Shown here piece by piece: positions 1 through 12,600 of a stretch of 64,000 bases of DNA. Position numbers and translations under genes: made by a program. Position 1 is the first letter of the stretch; every line of letters begins with the position of its first letter. Location: contig NC_044573.1 in NCBI RefSeq assembly GCF_901933205.1, forward strand, positions 49,071,493-49,135,492, written 5' to 3'. Below the pieces are notes generated by a model. That model had not been told where the DNA came from. It did not search any database and saw only the letters and a list, made by a program, of their open reading frames with translations. This DNA is from Camarhynchus parvulus (taxonomy: Eukaryota > Chordata > Aves > Passeriformes > Thraupidae).

Positions 1-282
1 GAACACCCCCTGCCCACCTCTTCCTTTCAAAGGCAAAATTCCCGCTGTGTTAAACAGAAGTTGTCACAGGTCTAAGAAGTTTATTCATAAAAGGACTACC
101 ATAAAGAACAATTGTATACTGAGAAGAATGATAAAATATGCACCTCTATTCAAGAAATTAGGAGAATGAAAAGCTTAGGTGGTCTTTCTAAATGGAAAAA
201 TGAAAACTAACGCACACATTTATGATGGAAACATCTCATGTATTCAAGCTGATGCACACACACCGAGCGGATCTATGTGGCG

Positions 283-290
283 TATAAAAG
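283..290 (+). promoter_or_regulatory. PEX7: TATA-box-like element upstream of PEX7
   Basis: The sequence TATAAAAG occurs at the left edge of the CpG island, 236 bases before the conserved PEX7 start codon. A TATA box normally sets transcription about 30 bases downstream, which would be near 313. Most peroxin genes use TATA-less CpG promoters, so this could be fortuitous. If used, the leader would contain two ATGs (399 and 409) before the conserved start at 519. Confidence 0.4.
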
Positions 291-404
291 AGCGGATTGT
301 TTCTGCAATTTGGCAGTGATTCCTCCTGGGCAGAAGGCGATCCCGAGGGCCGGCTTTCCCTTGCTCGCCGCACTGCCAGCGCTGGGCCGCCCCCTGCCAT
401 GGCC

Positions 405-415
405 AAAGATGGCGG
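405..415 (+). promoter_or_regulatory. PEX7: YY1 / TISU-like motif in the PEX7 promoter
   Basis: The sequence CAAAGATGGCGG matches the YY1 core (AAGATGGCGG) and comes close to the TISU initiator element, SAASATGGCGGC. Such motifs usually sit just downstream of the transcription start in housekeeping genes and can serve as an initiation codon on very short leaders. Its ATG (409) is not in the PEX7 frame, so here a transcription-factor role is more likely than translation initiation. Confidence 0.5.
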
Positions 416-518
416 TGGCGGCGCCGCGGCTCCGGCACCGCCCGGCGGGCGGGCGCTTCCGCCGGGGCCGGGGGCGCGGCGGCTCCTCCGCGGCTCGGCG
501 GAGGCCCGGGCAGGGGCC

Positions 519-642
519 ATGGGCACGGCGGCGGGCGCGGGCGCCCTGCGGCTGCCCGGGCTGCACGGGTACGCGGTGGAGTTCTCGCCATACTGCCCGG
601 GGCGCGTGGCCTGCGCCGCCGCGCAGTACTACGGCATGGCAG
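519..642 (+). CDS. PEX7: PEX7 coding exon 1
   Basis: It encodes residues 1-41 and the first base of residue 42. The segment [10 protein letters not shown], followed by [10 protein letters not shown], is the conserved start of the propeller (human HGYAAEFSPY). The donor is GTGCGG. The ATG lies in a strong context (GCCATGG). The 13 residues before the conserved block are Ala/Gly-rich and unlike the human sequence apart from length. Confidence 0.95.
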
Positions 643-3600
643 GTGCGGGGGGCGGCGCGGCGGGGGTGACCGGGAACGTGGCTGAGCAGGAGGAGGCTGG
701 AAACGTGGGTGTGCGGAAGGACAGACGGTGTCTGTCAAATGCCAAAGCATTTGGGGACGGCTTCCCTTTCCGCTGCGTTTGTTCTGCCGTGAGACGGCGG
801 CTGTGCCCCGCGGGCGGGCCGGGGGGGTCGCGGGCGCTGCCCCTCGCCCTCCACAGCCCGGCGGGATCCGCCTCTTCCCAGCTCGCCGCTGCCCTGGTGC
901 TTCTCACAACGCTCTCGGAAGGAGCGCTCGTTTGATAGGGTCGAGAATAAATGTGGTAGTAAAGACGTACACAGTGTGAATAAAATGTCTGAAGATAACT
1001 TTCTCCGGTGACAGGACCCGAGGGAATGGCCTGAAGTTGTGTCAGGGGAGGTTTAGGTTGGATATTAGGAAAAGGTTCTTCACCCCGAGGGTGGTTGGGC
1101 ACTGGAACAGGCTCCCCAGGGAAGCTGTCACAGCACCCAGTCGGACAGAAGCTCAAGAAGTGTTTGGACGATGCTCTGGATGCTCTCTTTGGGATGGTGC
1201 TGTGCAGGGCCGGGAGCTGGACTCGATCCTGGTGGGTCCTTTCCAGCTCAGCTCATGCTGTGATTCTGCACCTTCTTGAGCTGTTCCTGTTTGAGTCCTT
1301 GAGCGTCCAGGCAGGCCCTGCTGACCCCGTGGTCTCTTGAGAGAGCCAAGCTGAGCGTTCTTCAATACTGGCATATTTTCCATTTCCAGTGGGAATATTG
1401 CTCCCTAAAACATCATTTTAAAAGAAAAATTCCAAGTGTAGAATTACTTTAATGAGATCCCCATCAGATAAGGAGGAAAAACCGATGTGTGTTTTATCAG
1501 AACTGAGGAAAAACCGATGTGTGTTTTACCAGAACTGAGTTATTTATTTAGTTTTGGTGAGCTGTGTTTGTATTACTGTATTCAGGAAGGGGTGAAAAAA
1601 GTGTTTGGTCTGCTATGTTACCAAAAAGACAAAAGGGAGCTCAATGTTGGTATGTCTGTCATGTGAGGCCCATGGGGAAAATGCACTTTCATGCTTTATA
1701 AGCAAGTCTTTTTCAACCTCACCGACAGATATACTGGAGTAAAATTAAAAAAAAAATGACAACAAAAAAGCCAAAAAAACCCCCACCACCAAAAAACCAA
1801 AATTAAACCAGGATGATGTGATGTAAATTAATTACTGTTTTAGAGAACATGAGACCACAAGATGTTTAATTATGCAAGTAATTGTTTTAAGGCTAAGTAA
1901 TTTTAAGGTTTCTTAAAGTTCATGCGCCCTTTGTGTTTGCACACTGAAGCTACTTCAGAACCGCCCCAGTCTCCTTTGGCATCGGGCAATTAGTTGTGAT
2001 GTTTTGTTTCATTTTGCTGGTTTAGGTTGTGGAACTCTGGCAGTGCTGGAACAAAACGAAGCTGGGATTGTTCTGCTCAGGAGGTAATACAGGTTTATCT
2101 TTTCTTTTTGTAAGATAAAAACTTACTTTGTACTTGTGAGTACCAGGCGCAACTGAAATATTTTTGGTTATTTTTAGCGATATAAAGTATTTTTTCAATT
2201 CTGAAGTAACTACTGAATGCAGGTCTTTTTATTTACATAGAAAGTGATGTATTTGTATTTACATACAGTACAAAAGATATGTTTACATTTCTTCGGTTTT
2301 GTTATGGGAAATCATCTGGTTTGCACCATTTCCGTAGTGTAAACCATTTTGTAGAAAACTGACAATGTGAATTAAGAGCAGCTTCTCTGCCCTAGCTTGA
2401 AATTATAAGTTCTACCTTTTTAGGAATAGTGCCTTGATACCTAGATTTATACCCTTATGATTGATTTATGCTGAAAATAGAGCAGGAAGCTACATCAGGT
2501 CATGGAGGTCCTTCCTAGGAGATACAGTTTTCTAGGGGTTTTAAGGAGATGGATTTTGTTGTGGATGGAAGGAGGAGAAAGGTTAGAAAGGAGGGGGTTT
2601 AATACTTGTCTGCATTTTATTAACCTAAAATGTTTTAAGGAAAGTCTTGAAGCAGTGATTGTTTAGATTAAGGTGGCTGATGTGGAAATGATTAAAAATA
2701 ATTAATCATGTTCCAACAAACCTTTTTTTGATTCATAATTGTAAAACAAGACTTTTTGAAGATGTTCAACACTGTTTCTTCTGGTAGGTACTCTGGTTTA
2801 GTACAGTTAATTTCTGTTTTCAGTGAGTCCACTTCTTTTGTGGTAGAAAGTCTTCTTAAGTCCTGACCCACAGACTGTGTTGTTTATCAAAGTGTTCCAT
2901 GTGCACCTGATCATTGCTGCAGGGTGCTATCAAATTTGACCTAAGCTTAGCTAAAGCTTCAGTGAGAAGGGAGTAGGCATTCTTTTTTCTCATCAGATAA
3001 TATTGCAGTAATTGGTAGCTGTTGCAGAGTAACTAATGTATGGCATCAGATACCATATGGTGAATTGTAGGTGTGTTGAAAGCATTTTCAAGGGAGTGTA
3101 GAGTTCTTCAGTAAATTCATGACTGTGTTTCTGTTGGGTTTTCATTGTGGCTCAGATTCATAGTGGTGTGAATTGGATAAGGCTCTCCCAGCACAGTTTT
3201 ATTTCTTTCTTTATCACAGTTGTTAGAAACAAACTGCCTCTTACATTCTGGAGAAACCATAAATCAGACTGAGCCGTGTTGTACCTCTGTTTGTGTGGCA
3301 AGTTTTAGACTGGAATCAGAGTTCCTTCTTTGTGTGTTGAAGGTCCTTGGCACATTTATGCTTTAACTTAATCAATCTATTCTGGCATAGAGTTGTAGAA
3401 ATTGACATTCAAACAAGTAAATTAATAGGAAATTCACTTGAAACTCAAATATGTAAAAATGCTGTTTAGAATGGTAAAAAGGGCGATTTAAAGATGTTCT
3501 TTGCATGGAACTAGTCCAGACTTTTATGTCATGCTTTCTCACAGACAAATATCTTCATTTTGTCAATTTAGTTTTGACTGGAATGATGGCCTGTTTGATG

Positions 3601-6600
3601 TGACCTGGAGTGAGAACAATGAAAGCATGTTAATCACTTGTAGTGGAGATGGATCTCTGCAAATCTGGGATATGGCTAAAACCAAAGGTCCACTGCAAGT
3701 CTATAAGGAGCACACTCTGGAGGTAAATCAATCGGACTTAAAAAATGTAATAGATACTCTTATGTTGGAATAATTAAAATATTTATTTGTAGTCTTATAA
3801 TCAAAAGCAGCTTGTTATTTTCTAACTTCTTTGGGTCTGTGCTTTGAATTAATAACTTGAATATAAAGTGGATGTACATATTCTTGGGCATGTTCATACA
3901 CTGTAGTATGTGCTGCTTGATTACACAAATCTAATCTATTCTGAAAATAGCATTTGTGGTTCCTTACAGCCTAAGTAATCATTGTGATGTATGAAATTAC
4001 TGCAGTTACGCTGTGATTTTTAGAGCACCTTATTAGCTAGGTCTAAATGAGACAGCTGATACATCAGTCTTATTCTTGAGGTTGTGGAGTGATGCACATT
4101 ATGCAGATCCTTAGCAAGTGGATTGCGCTCAGATCTGCTTATCCTTTTCCCTCCTAGCATCTTGAGATCCTACTCAAATAACAGCAGTCAAATGTTGAGA
4201 CAGTGTGTATGTTTTTTTAGCCTTGGTTTGATGCTGTTGCATTTGATTTTCTTAAAATCTCAGTTTTTTTGAGCAGTGGTGTATGGGTAGAGAAGAATAT
4301 TATATTCAAGTTCATAAATATATTTGCATAGTTTTGAGGATATCTATTCTGTAGTACATATATTTTCCCTGAAGTGATTTTTCTTTCCTTTTTTTTTAAG
4401 CTTTCCTTCTAACCCTCCACTCACTTAATGAGTTTCAGCCTGCATTTTACTGACTTTACTGATACATTATCTAAAGGACATCAATCTCAATAAAATAATG
4501 TAGTAGATATGCAGTCAAAAAGCTGATTGAGGGAATTCAATTTCATTCCCAAAAACCTCAAGATTTTTTCAGATATGAAGCACTAAGCTAAAAGCTGAGT
4601 GACTGTAGTTACACAAGAGCCCATCTTCTGTAGCTTACTTCTTTGTAGTTTTTCTACTTTGGTTTAATACACTTACTGTATAAAGTGAGAATTTTGAGAG
4701 AGAAGTTTCTAGTTGTGGTCAGGATTTTGGTAATGTTCAAAGGGTGATAGTAGTTACAGAAAGATGTAGGTGAAGCATAGTACCAATTTTGTTTTGTTTG
4801 TTTCGGCCATTTTCTCATTGAAATTGCGTCAGTAAGTTTATTTGGTTCTGTTACACCATCTGTTGTTTGTGAAATAAACATTTCTATGTCTATGTCTTAG
4901 CTGAGCTGGTAGCATGGGAGGTGGACATATTCAGCTGTGCTCAGAAAGACAGTATAGGAAACATGGGCTAAGTGAGAGTTTATTGTGAGATATGAAAGGT
5001 TTGTATTGATTCTTTACGAACTTGTGTTAAGAGGGTAGAGTTCAGAAGGAATTTACCTAGCAATTTCTGGCAAACACTGGCACAGACAGTGTTCCCACTA
5101 CGTTCCTAATCCTTAATCCCTATCTGACATTTTTAATGGCAGTTTTTTCACTGCATTTTATATTATTTCTAATGCATGATTGACAGGGATCTATTTCTTT
5201 TTTTTCTAAATGAGATCATTGTTCCTTCTCAAAAAGAATGTGCATTTTTAATTTAAGAGTGAATTTGCATTATCAAAGGACGATGAGTTTTATTCCAGCA
5301 CTAGTTAATTGCTGAATTTTATGAATAAATTAGTCTAATTTACTTTGGTTTTGATGAAATCTAACTGGATTGTGAGATAACAGAATGCTTGAATTAAATT
5401 TGTCTTGTAAAGTGAACCTGAACATTTATTTTAAGCTATTTTTTATATTTTTACATCTTTTTTTCTTCATTTTTTCATCCTGCCTGAGGCATTTCTTGCT
5501 GCTGTTTAGGAATAAGCTAGGGTTCATTATTTTATGATTGAAGATAAAGCACTAAAAGATTAACAGCTAAGGTATATGCTGTGTTATTAGTCTTTCCCAG
5601 TTGGTCAACACAGCTTCCATTGAAGTGTCTATAAGTTTATGTTGGAGGATGGCATGAGAAAGAAAGAAGAGTATAAGTGAACCTTACTGGGTTGTTCACA
5701 CTGTCTTCTTTTCATCCTCTCCCTATTACCTAGACCTGTCACATGCCAAATGGACAGGATCTCTTGTTTTTCCTGAGCCTGTTGTCTGTTCTGTTGGTAA
5801 TTCTTGCCCGAAGCAGAGTTTGCCCAGGTGCCGCTGCCTCTGCTGCAGCTGCAGAGCGCTGAGCAGTGCCAGCCCTGTGTGCCATATGTGCCCAGGCCTG
5901 TGTCACAGCACCTGCTCTGCAGATCTACATGCTGATAGCTTGGGGGGCAGCTGGGAGCCCTGTGTGTGCTTTGCCTTATCCCTGCAGTAGATCTGATACA
6001 TCCCACGTAGGATGTATTGAATGGCAGCTACATGGATTGTGTGACACAGGTGCCTGTTTCCCAAAGATCTGTTTCTCTCTGGAAAATCTTGAATATGAGA
6101 GCTAAACATTGAGCTGTTACGTGAAAGAGGCATACTGTGTAGTCATACAATTAGGGGCATTTCCAAACAGCAGCAGCTTAGGAGTTGAGTTCAGGCCACC
6201 ACACAGATTCGAAGGCAAAGAGAGAAATATTTGTGAGGAGCTTGGAAGCCCCTTTGGAGAAGTGTCGTGTCTTCCGTTCTTAGAATCTATGGAGAGGTAC
6301 TGGTGTGTTTCCTTTGTTACTATTTTAGTGGAAGAGTTAGAGTGGAAAGGAGCATGTTTTAATGAACTGTAGTATAAAAAGTTAGCTAACAAAAGTAAGA
6401 AAAGTCAACAGTATGGTTGGTAAAAAAACCCGAAATAATTACGTCTCAATTGGTTATATGGATTTTGTTAAGTACTGTCCCAGTGTCTTGTACATTTGGG
6501 CTGTAAGCTCCTCAAGGAAGGGAGTTCAGTACAAAATGGTTCTTAGAGCAGTTTGGCTTTCAGTATATGGAAAGTAGGACTTTGTCAAATAAAAAAGGAG

Positions 6601-9600
6601 AGCTGCAGATAAAACAGCTTGTTTTTCTCTGGGCAGTGGTTGTGTTCGACTTCTGGAAGATAAGCAAATAGATGAAAACCAATTCATCTAAGCTAGCATA
6701 GACTGAAATATTTCTTAGAAAGGAAAATGCTCAGAAATAGCTAAATATTGCCTCAATTTCCATTCTCACACAGGACCCTTTCCATAGAAGACTTCCAGAC
6801 AGCTGCTGGATTTCTTTCCCTTTCAGCTACTCTGCTTTTTTAATCTGGCAACACAGATCCAAGCACTTCCACCTTCAAAACAGGGTTGCTGTTATTAAAT
6901 GCACAGTTTCATCTATCCAAGACAAACCCAATATTTGCTGACTTGCAGACCATATCCAGTGCTGTGCTAGAACTAGATTATCCCAGGTGGAGTATGAATC
7001 CTTAGTGGTTAGTGGCCCAGCTGTTGAGAGCAGTGCCACCTACTCTCGTAGGTAGCGACCACATTTCTGAGAAGTGCCCTGGGAGTTCTGATGGGGTCAG
7101 GTGGTGAAGTGAATGAACTGTTTTATCTAATATTTGTCCACCTTACACTGAAATGGTTTGTGTCCCACTGCAGGTTATTGAATCACTTTGGTGTCAGGTA
7201 AAACCAGACAAAACAGAATGCACCTTCCATCCATTAAAGATGTGAATTTGAAGATGGAAGTTGTACATGTACTTGAGACTTGAGGATTTTAAATAATTTT
7301 AAGAACTACCTTAGTGCATTTGTTTTTGTGAGGCAGCAGAGCTGAAAAATCAGCAGTGAGGGGTGGAGTTAAGGTATCCTCTGTCAAAGCAGGGGCCAGC
7401 ATTAGAATATGCTGTCAGGGAGGAGGGAGCTTATTTCAACTACACAGTGGAAAGTAATTTCTTAATAGCTGAAATGAGTAGTTATGAGGGAAAGTGAGTT
7501 TTTAATTTATTCTATTTTACTTGTTTGAGAATTTGGATGGTAAAAAAGAGAATGCCATAGAACCTGGAAAAGATGGTAACCAGGAGTATCTTAAGACATA
7601 TATTTCTTAGGAGAATTGGATATAATAAAAAAGCATTTATTGTTAGTCAGCTAAAATCTCAAAGTCACCTGTCAAGAGAGATGGCATTTACAATGAGAGA
7701 TGACTACCAGTTGGAAACTGTAGATCTTTGAATAAAATTGGATTAGTGATAAGAAATCAAGTCTGAATTATGGCTTTTAAAGTGGTAGACTCCTAGTGAT
7801 GGCAGATGTATGTGGATGTTGTTACAACTTTTTTTTCCTCCATTTTGGCCCATCTTTGCTTTTTCAGATACTTTTTTTAGCCTGTATGTACCTTTAATGT
7901 CTGACTGAGAGGCTACATTTCGTTTTTGTTCAGGTAAATGGCATTGTTGGCAAGTTTTGCTCTGCTTCAGTGGTATGTTTTTCCAGCTGACTAGGATACA
8001 ATCTGCAAATCCAAGTCTATTTTGTGAAATTCTGGCTAACTACAGCCTGAAACTTGTATTCTAATGCTCCTTCTAAATTATGCTCTTATGTCATCTACAG
8101 GCATATAGTGTTGACTGGAGCCAAACTAGAGGAGAGCAGCTAGTGGTGTCTGGTTCATGGGATCAAACAGCCAAGCTGGTATGTTGTTTTTTCTGTTGAA
8201 GGTGAAAAGTGTGATTTCTTTTGGATCTCTTAGTCCTTTGTGTTACGAAACAACATGGATTCTCTTTTCCTGTTTATTTTTATCCTGCAGCTGAAATTCT
8301 GCTTTAATTGAGAGGTTGCTTAAACTCTCAGATGATACCAGTTGAAGCGTACAAGTGCCTTTTTTAAAAAACATTCATCTAATCCTTTCTATGTGTATAA
8401 AGTTGGGGTTTTTTTCAATGTATGAAACCTTTCCTTTCTTACTGACTCTGCGTCTCAACAGTCTTTTCTCCTTTATTCAGTGGGATCCAGCTGTGGGGAA
8501 GTCATTATGCACTTTTAAAGGCCATGAAGCAGTAATTTACAGCACTATATGGTCTCCACACATCCCAGGTTGTTTTGCATCTGCTTCAGGTAAGTGTGAT
8601 GATAAAGAGGTTCTCAAAACAAAAACCCAAAAGCCGCCTTCTGTGTTAGTGGATCAGTTCAGCACTTTTTCCAGCAGATGGTAGTGTATGTCATATACAC
8701 TTGTTCCATAAAAATGGAACAAGGAAAGATAAATGTATTGCTGCAGCTGGATTTGTAGGTTCTGTTACAGTCAGTAGATCATCCTCTTGGCCATTTAAAC
8801 GGGGCTCAGCAGTTTTCTAGCAGTGACCTTGTGGCAGTTTTTTCTGTTATTTTATGTATCTCTCTTCCATTCCTCTCACTCTTGTTATTGACCACTAAAT
8901 CATGTTATATACTTTATTTTGTGTTCTGGCTTATGTTTTTATTCAAATTATCTCAAGTATTGGTAGACTATTAACTCTGTGAGAAATGTAGTCAGTTCCC
9001 ACTGAGCTTTTTTAAGCAATTCTGTAGATCTCTGTGCCTTGTTCAATCAATTTTTGTTCTCTGCTTTGGCAAGGGCTGTGGGTCTTGCTGGTAAATACAA
9101 TCACAGTTGAGTTGGGTGTACACAGAGGCAGAGAAAGGTGAGGTGGTAGTGTTTTCCAAACACTGCTCCTGCTTCAGAGGCACAAGGAGAGCTCTGCAGT
9201 GAAACCTGGGGCCCAGCTGATGATTAACTGGCAGAGAGGTGCTGTGAGCCGCAGAGTTTGCCTGGGAATTAAAAGGGCTATAAGGAACTGTCTTAATACA
9301 AATATTGATAGATTAACTCTGGTGGCCTAAATTTCTCAGATTTCATATCTGTTGTACTTCTGTACTGATTTTAATAGAAATTGTTTGACTCTAATATCGA
9401 GAGGGTAAACATAACTATGTTCTCCTGTTACTGAAGTTGGAGAGACAGTGTGTGCACACAGATACTAGTTTTTCCTATTCTGTGGGAAGTCAGATGAAAA
9501 AAGTACATGTGGCTTTCGTAAAATTTCAGTCTGGCTGTTTCCAACTGATTCTGTCTGCAGAGTTTAGCTAGAATGATGCATGAGTAACATTTATTTGTTC

Positions 9601-12600
9601 TGTGTAGTAGTGCTTGAAAGCCAAATGTTGGAGCATGGGTTTTTCCACATTATGTGATGGATACCTGTCTAGCATGATGTGCAGAAACTTGTGGGATTGA
9701 GCCCTGTACACTGTATGAACGGTTCTACAGAAATACAGCTATCTATATACTACAAACAAAATAAGTACCTAAGTACCATTTGGTCAAGGTTAAGTGCTTA
9801 AGTGCTTTTTGCAAGTTCTAAAGAATGTTCTCTTTCAAGTCCTGCTTAGAACCCTCCTGTCCATGGTAGTCGTACCCATGCAAAATTTCTGGCATTCTAG
9901 ATGAACAAAAAGGCTTTGCCGATGCAACTAATTACTTCGTATTTGAACCTCTAGGATATGTAGCCAAACTTTCTTCTAATACATTGCCCCTTGAACAATT
10001 TTGGGAAACATTGATTGTCAGATGCCATATGTTGTGGTACCTAAATTTGGTACAACAATTGATCTGATCTTTGAGTGACTCAGTGGATGCAGCTGGTGGA
10101 AGTTTTGACTAGAACACTACAGAGTTCCTACTCTTTTGTGAATTTTTACTTTGATGCTTGAAAGGGACTAATATGCTACTGGAGCCCAAAGCTAATTGCA
10201 GTCAGTTTTCACTCATTGATGGAAAAACAACATGCACAAAAGACACATTATTTTTCTTCTCTAAGTGTGAAGTTCTCACTTGGGTGTGAAATAAAAATCT
10301 GCTATTGGTACACTGATAGTGTAATTGTGGGTATAAAATCATTAGATTTTAGAAGAAGAAGTCTTCAAAATGATGATGAACTTTCTTACAGTTTCCAAAA
10401 TAAAATGTCTGGTGTACTTCTCGATGAAATAACACAGAAATCATGACAGGCTGATGTGGAAAAGGTTTTGTGTTTGCATTGTTTGCATTGAAATTTTCCT
10501 GTGGTTTGATTGGATTGTTTCACTACAGAAAATACATATTGGCAGTCATTTCTTTGGTCAGCAGGATTGTGGATAGTAGAAGGACTCATGACCCTCTAGC
10601 TCTGTGTATAAAGGCCATTTCCTTTTAAAAAAGTATATCACATAGTTGGTGTTCAGAGCATTTATTGTTCAATGCTTAGTGACATTCTAGTCTGTCAGTC
10701 AAGGTATGTGATGAAAGTAAAGTGGAACTGTTCAAGGAGGCTGGTTGTCCTCATTTAAAACTTGCTATGATCTGCATACTTTATGAGGATGACAGAAAAT
10801 CATGGGACAGAAAGCTAAATTTCACTGATGATTCATCTTCTATTGAGCTAAAGTTGGAGCTGGAGAGAAACTTGAATCTCAATGTGATAGTACTGTGTCA
10901 AATTTAGAGCTGTTCCCTTCTTTGGGATGTGCTTGCTGGAAAGGTTGACCTGCGGTTCTGTGGTCTCTTATTTTGCAACTTTTTGTTGTCTTGAAAATTA
11001 GTAACTGAAATGCTTCTGGAGGGAAATTTTATGTACTTCTTTTCATCTCACTTGGGTTTCTTCACTTTTAAAAACAATAACTTTTTTTGGATGTTGTTGA
11101 AGATTATTGAACCATTCCTTTCTTGAAGGAGTCTGTACTGCTTTGGGATTGTAGGGTGTCTGTGTGTCTGTGTCTTTTTTTTTCTCTCTTTTGCCCCACC
11201 TGTCTCCTTTCTCATCCCACCTCACACATACCTACTCACAACCATGTACTTACTGCTGTCTTAATAGTGTGGTTGTAATACTTGAGGAATGAACTGTTTC
11301 ATGTGGCAGCATCTTCAATTCTGCATGTACGAGTAAGGTAAGTTAGGTATGTTGTGAACCACTGATTGGAAAATATGTTGCTCTTTAAATACTTTAGATT
11401 AAACTAAACGTAAGTAAAACAATGTGCTCTTTTTTTTCTTTTAAAGGAAGTAAGCAAGGGGAAAGAAGGTCTAAAAACATATTGCATGCCACACCCCTGC
11501 CATTTTTTTGCTTTTATTTGAATCCCCATAGAATCCTGCAGAAGTTTAATTTCCATGTAATTAATTAGTTTGTGAACACTGAAAACAGAAAACTATACAG
11601 AATTGCAAACCACAGTAAAATAGCTGTTCAAAAGGATCAGCCTATGCCTGAAGCTTATATTTGATTTTGAAATATGGCTTTTTCTCAAGCTATTATGAGA
11701 CTAGAAAAGGAATACAAGTGAAGAAAATGAGAAATCCAAGATGGCAATAAAAAGCAATTGAGAAAGAATTTGATACTGGGTATAGCTTTTTTGCTTCATT
11801 AAGTCTCCATTCTGAATACATACAAGAAAACTGAGCTTGTCTGCAGTGGACAATAAAATGCAATTGAATTGCAGAAGATATATATGTCTCATGCTTCAGT
11901 CAAATTAGGTTTTATTCAGCATCTAATAAACTTCCATTTAACATTTATGGGGATGTGTGAGGTACTTTACCATGCTGTTGTCTTCATGCACAATCATTTG
12001 TACTCCAACACCTGAAAGTAAATGGCCTTTTTTTTTTTTTTTTTTAAAGAGCAGGCTGTTAATTCTGGATATGTAAATACGTGCTGTTGTGATGTCAGTA
12101 ACAATTTCTGAGCAGATAAGCAGGATGTTCAGGTGTGCATGTGGCACCAAACCAGAGCCCTGGTAAATGTCTGCCTTATGCTGAAAATACACTGATGTGG
12201 AAAATGTCATTAAAGAAGTGACATGAAGCCACTAACAGTATTAACAACAGCCTCATGGCTAAAGGGGTTTAATGAGTCATTATGTCATTTGCCTAGATTT
12301 TTTTTTTTAACCCAGACAGTAAATTGGTAAGAATCTCATAAAAAAACATTAGAAATGCACACAACAGTAGTATTTAGTCAAATGTTAATCGGTTCTGCTA
12401 AATGATTCTCCATGGCTGCAGAGCAATAGGCCTTGCTTAGTCCTGTGGTTTAGAAAGAAAGCATCCTTTTTTGTATCAATTGGGTTTATTGTCCTTTAAC
12501 AGTATAAAGTACTTAATAAATACCATTTTAACTTTATCTGCAAGTATTCTTTGATACAGATACAACACTGACAAGTGAAAATATGGATGTTTTGGATTTA

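Larger units (their letters stand above)
280..920. promoter_or_regulatory. PEX7: CpG island covering the PEX7 promoter and exon 1
   Basis: A dense run of CG dinucleotides and GC-rich sequence begins abruptly near 280 after AT-rich DNA and fades near 920. It contains the TATA-like site, a YY1-type motif, coding exon 1 and the start of intron 1. This is the usual layout of a constitutively expressed vertebrate gene. The boundaries were judged by eye. Confidence 0.8.
643..2025 (+). other. PEX7: PEX7 intron 1
   Basis: Phase-1 intron, GTGCGG to TTTAG. It holds the tail of the CpG island, a CR1 3' fragment (about 1006-1268), a 32-bp tandem duplication (1473-1536) and an A-rich, C-interrupted low-complexity tract (about 1745-1805). 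Nothing coding is seen. Confidence 0.9.

Noticed and set aside
1..280. First exon of MAP3K5 on the minus strand
   Set aside because: The sequence before the CpG island is AT-rich and non-coding; in human the two genes are well separated.
244..750. 168-codon minus-strand frame opposite PEX7 exon 1
   Set aside because: Same composition effect in a CpG island; low-complexity Pro/Arg/Ala sequence.
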